Positions 62,702-64,000 of a stretch of DNA of 64,000 nucleotides are shown one piece after another. The notes under the pieces are model-generated. The model had not been told where the DNA came from, ran no database searches, and was given only the letters and a program-made list of their open reading frames with translations. The number at the start of each line of letters is the position of its first letter. The stretch's first letter is position 1. A program made the translations under genes and the position numbers. Origin of the DNA: Aureibaculum algae (GTDB lineage: Bacteria; Bacteroidota; Bacteroidia; Flavobacteriales; Flavobacteriaceae); NCBI RefSeq assembly GCF_006065315.1, contig NZ_CP040749.1, forward strand, positions 2,060,501 through 2,124,500, written 5' to 3'.

Positions 62702-63457
62702 ATGTTAACAAAAAGAATCATACCCTGTTTAGATATCAAGAACGGACGCACTGTGAAGGGTGTAAATTTTGTCGATTTAAGAGATGCTGGTGATCCAGTA
62801 GAATTGGCGGCTATTTATGCTGAAAACGGTGCCGATGAATTGGTATTCTTAGATATTTCAGCTACCGAAGAACGTAGAAAAACCTTGGCCGACTTAGTAT
62901 TACATGTTTCTGAAAAAGTAAACATACCTTTTACCGTTGGTGGTGGAATTTCTTCAGTTGAAGATGTTGATGTATTGTTAAAATGTGGAGCTGATAAAGT
63001 ATCTATTAACTCATCGGCCGTTAAAAATCCTGATTTAATTAATCAATTATCCGCTAAATTTGGCAGTCAGTGTATTGTAGTTGCCATAGATGCAAAACAA
63101 ATTGATGGAAAATGGACAGTGCATTTGGTAGGAGGAAAGGTACCTACAGAATTAGATTTGTTTGAATGGGCAAAAGAGGTAGAGCAAAGAGGAGCCGGTG
63201 AAATATTATTTACCTCGATGGATCATGATGGTACTAAAAACGGATTTGCAAATAAGGCATTGGCCAAATTATCAACGGAATTAAATATTCCGATAATTGC
63301 TTCGGGTGGAGCAGGTACTAATCAACATTTTATTGATACTTTTGTAGATGGAAAATCTGATGCAGCATTAGCAGCAAGTGTTTTTCATTTTAAAGAAATT
63401 GAAATTAACGAATTAAAAAAGGAATTGCAATCGCATAATATTCCTGTAAGGTTATAA
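62702..63457 (+). CDS. hisF: HisF, imidazole glycerol phosphate synthase cyclase subunit
   Basis: 251 residues from the ATG at 62702 ([20 protein letters not shown]), the normal start; the GTG at 62684 adds six unlikely residues. TIM barrel with catalytic Asp in CLDIKNGR and the second Asp in [13 protein letters not shown]. Also [20 protein letters not shown]. It works with HisH (glutaminase), which is not in this window. Confidence 0.97.
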   Translation: MLTKRIIPCLDIKNGRTVKGVNFVDLRDAGDPVELAAIYAENGADELVFLDISATEERRKTLADLVLHVSEKVNIPFTVGGGISSVEDVDVLLKCGADKVSINSSAVKNPDLINQLSAKFGSQCIVVAIDAKQIDGKWTVHLVGGKVPTELDLFEWAKEVEQRGAGEILFTSMDHDGTKNGFANKALAKLSTELNIPIIASGGAGTNQHFIDTFVDGKSDAALAASVFHFKEIEINELKKELQSHNIPVRL

Positions 63458-63467
63458 TTAATAGAAC

Positions 63468-64000
63468 ATGAAGATCGATTTTAATAAAAATAGTGACGGA
63501 TTAGTACCCGCAATAATTCAAGATGCATTGACTAAAAATGTATTGATGTTGGGCTATATGAATGCCGAAGCTTATCAACAAACTATTGATAGTAAAAAAG
63601 TAACTTTTTTTAGTAGGACTAAAAATAGATTATGGACTAAAGGTGAAGAAAGTGGAAATTTTCTAAATTTAGTGGATATAAAGTTAGACTGCGATAATGA
63701 TACCTTATTGGTAAGTGTGGCACCAGTTGGGCCTACCTGTCATAAAGGAACGGATACCTGTTGGGGAGAAGATAACAAAACAACTTTCGGATTTTTATCA
63801 GAATTAGAATCGGTTATAACTGACAGAAAAGAAAATTCAGATGGAAAGAAAAGCTATGTGGCTTCCCTATTTGAAGATGGTATGAATAAAATAGCTCAAA
63901 AAGTTGGTGAGGAGGCTGTAGAAGTTGTTATAGAAGCAAAAGATGACAATGACGATTTGTTTTTAAATGAGTCAGCTGATTTACTTTTTCATTATCTTAT
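63468..64000 (+). CDS. hisIE: HisIE, bifunctional PR-AMP cyclohydrolase/PR-ATP pyrophosphatase (cut by window end)
   Basis: 177 codons are visible before the window ends, starting 10 bases after the hisF stop. The HisI half has VLMLGYMNAEAYQQTI, LWTKGEESGN, KLDCDNDTLLV and GPTCHKGTDTCW with the metal-binding Cys and Asp residues. The HisE half begins about residue 120 with VASLFEDGMNKIAQKVGEEA and VEVVIEAKDDND, an Asp/Glu-rich pyrophosphohydrolase site. It performs steps two and three of histidine synthesis. Confidence 0.96.
   Translation, partial: MKIDFNKNSDGLVPAIIQDALTKNVLMLGYMNAEAYQQTIDSKKVTFFSRTKNRLWTKGEESGNFLNLVDIKLDCDNDTLLVSVAPVGPTCHKGTDTCWGEDNKTTFGFLSELESVITDRKENSDGKKSYVASLFEDGMNKIAQKVGEEAVEVVIEAKDDNDDLFLNESADLLFHYL

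Noticed and set aside
1..64000. tRNA, rRNA, CRISPR arrays, transposases, integrases or prophage genes
   Set aside because: None were seen on reading; the absence is by eye and a search with dedicated tools would be needed to confirm it.

Overview
The window is AT-rich bacterial DNA, and its gene content points to a Bacteroidota genome, almost certainly family Flavobacteriaceae. The evidence is a SusC/SusD outer-membrane pair, a type IX secretion C-terminal domain on a PhoX-like protein, many lipoproteins with Bacteroidota-style export signals, an archaeal-type UbiA prenyltransferase beside smpB, a bacillithiol-system YtxJ protein, almost no Shine-Dalgarno sites and -7 boxes of the TAnnTTTG type. 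I support 57 protein genes (the last cut by the window edge). I saw no rRNA, tRNA, CRISPR array, insertion sequence or prophage.

Layout. 1-5.0 kb: a monoheme cytochrome lipoprotein, an FKBP lipoprotein with a calcium-binding tail, a small outer-membrane barrel, and a tight smpB-ubiA-maf operon. 5.1-12.5 kb: a TetR regulator with a small membrane protein, divergent from a phosphatase-SusC-SusD operon; three palindromes lie in the divergent promoter. 12.6-20.4 kb: secreted enzymes (histidine phosphatase, S9 peptidase, GH43-like propeller), Hsp20, and a VWA protein carrying SusC-like N-terminal domains. 20.5-25.4 kb: a membrane-anchored MutS-like ATPase, ClpB and divergent YtxJ. 25.4-30.1 kb: cell-envelope lipoproteins, an OmpA-like protein, and a DUF2752/DUF4190-like/DUF2752 membrane cluster. 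30.3-36 kb: cysteine desulfurase, an FG-GAP lipoprotein, and a nucleotide pyrophosphatase next to PhoX. 36-43.8 kb: yidC, ggt, acpH, two tandem secreted paralogues, dnaN. 44-48.3 kb: PIG-L deacetylase, a 35-residue membrane protein and a sodium:solute symporter in one operon. 48.3-54.7 kb: two paralogous lipoproteins, P1 peptidase, CorA, sulfatase and a TRIC-type channel. 54.8-60.4 kb: RDD protein divergent from SpoIIM-membrane protein-DUF4129-DUF4350-MoxR. 60.5-64 kb: hisA, a secreted leucine-rich-repeat protein, hisF and the start of hisIE.

How the parts work together. Much of the window serves nutrient capture and envelope upkeep. Three phosphate-ester hydrolases (6.1, 32.9 and 34.4 kb) and the SusCD importer suggest scavenging of phosphorylated organic matter. 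Sulfatase, GH43-like protein, PIG-L deacetylase, several peptidases and the symporter fit life on marine-type polymers. ClpB, Hsp20, SmpB, YtxJ and YidC are proteostasis and redox housekeeping.

The most striking unexplained signal is regulatory. hsp20 and clpB, 10 kb apart, each carry two copies of a GACATTTTGTC-type box at the same 31-bp spacing, with the perfect copy distal in both. The second is the MoxR/hisA junction, where the usual DUF58 partner and the usual hisH neighbour are both missing.
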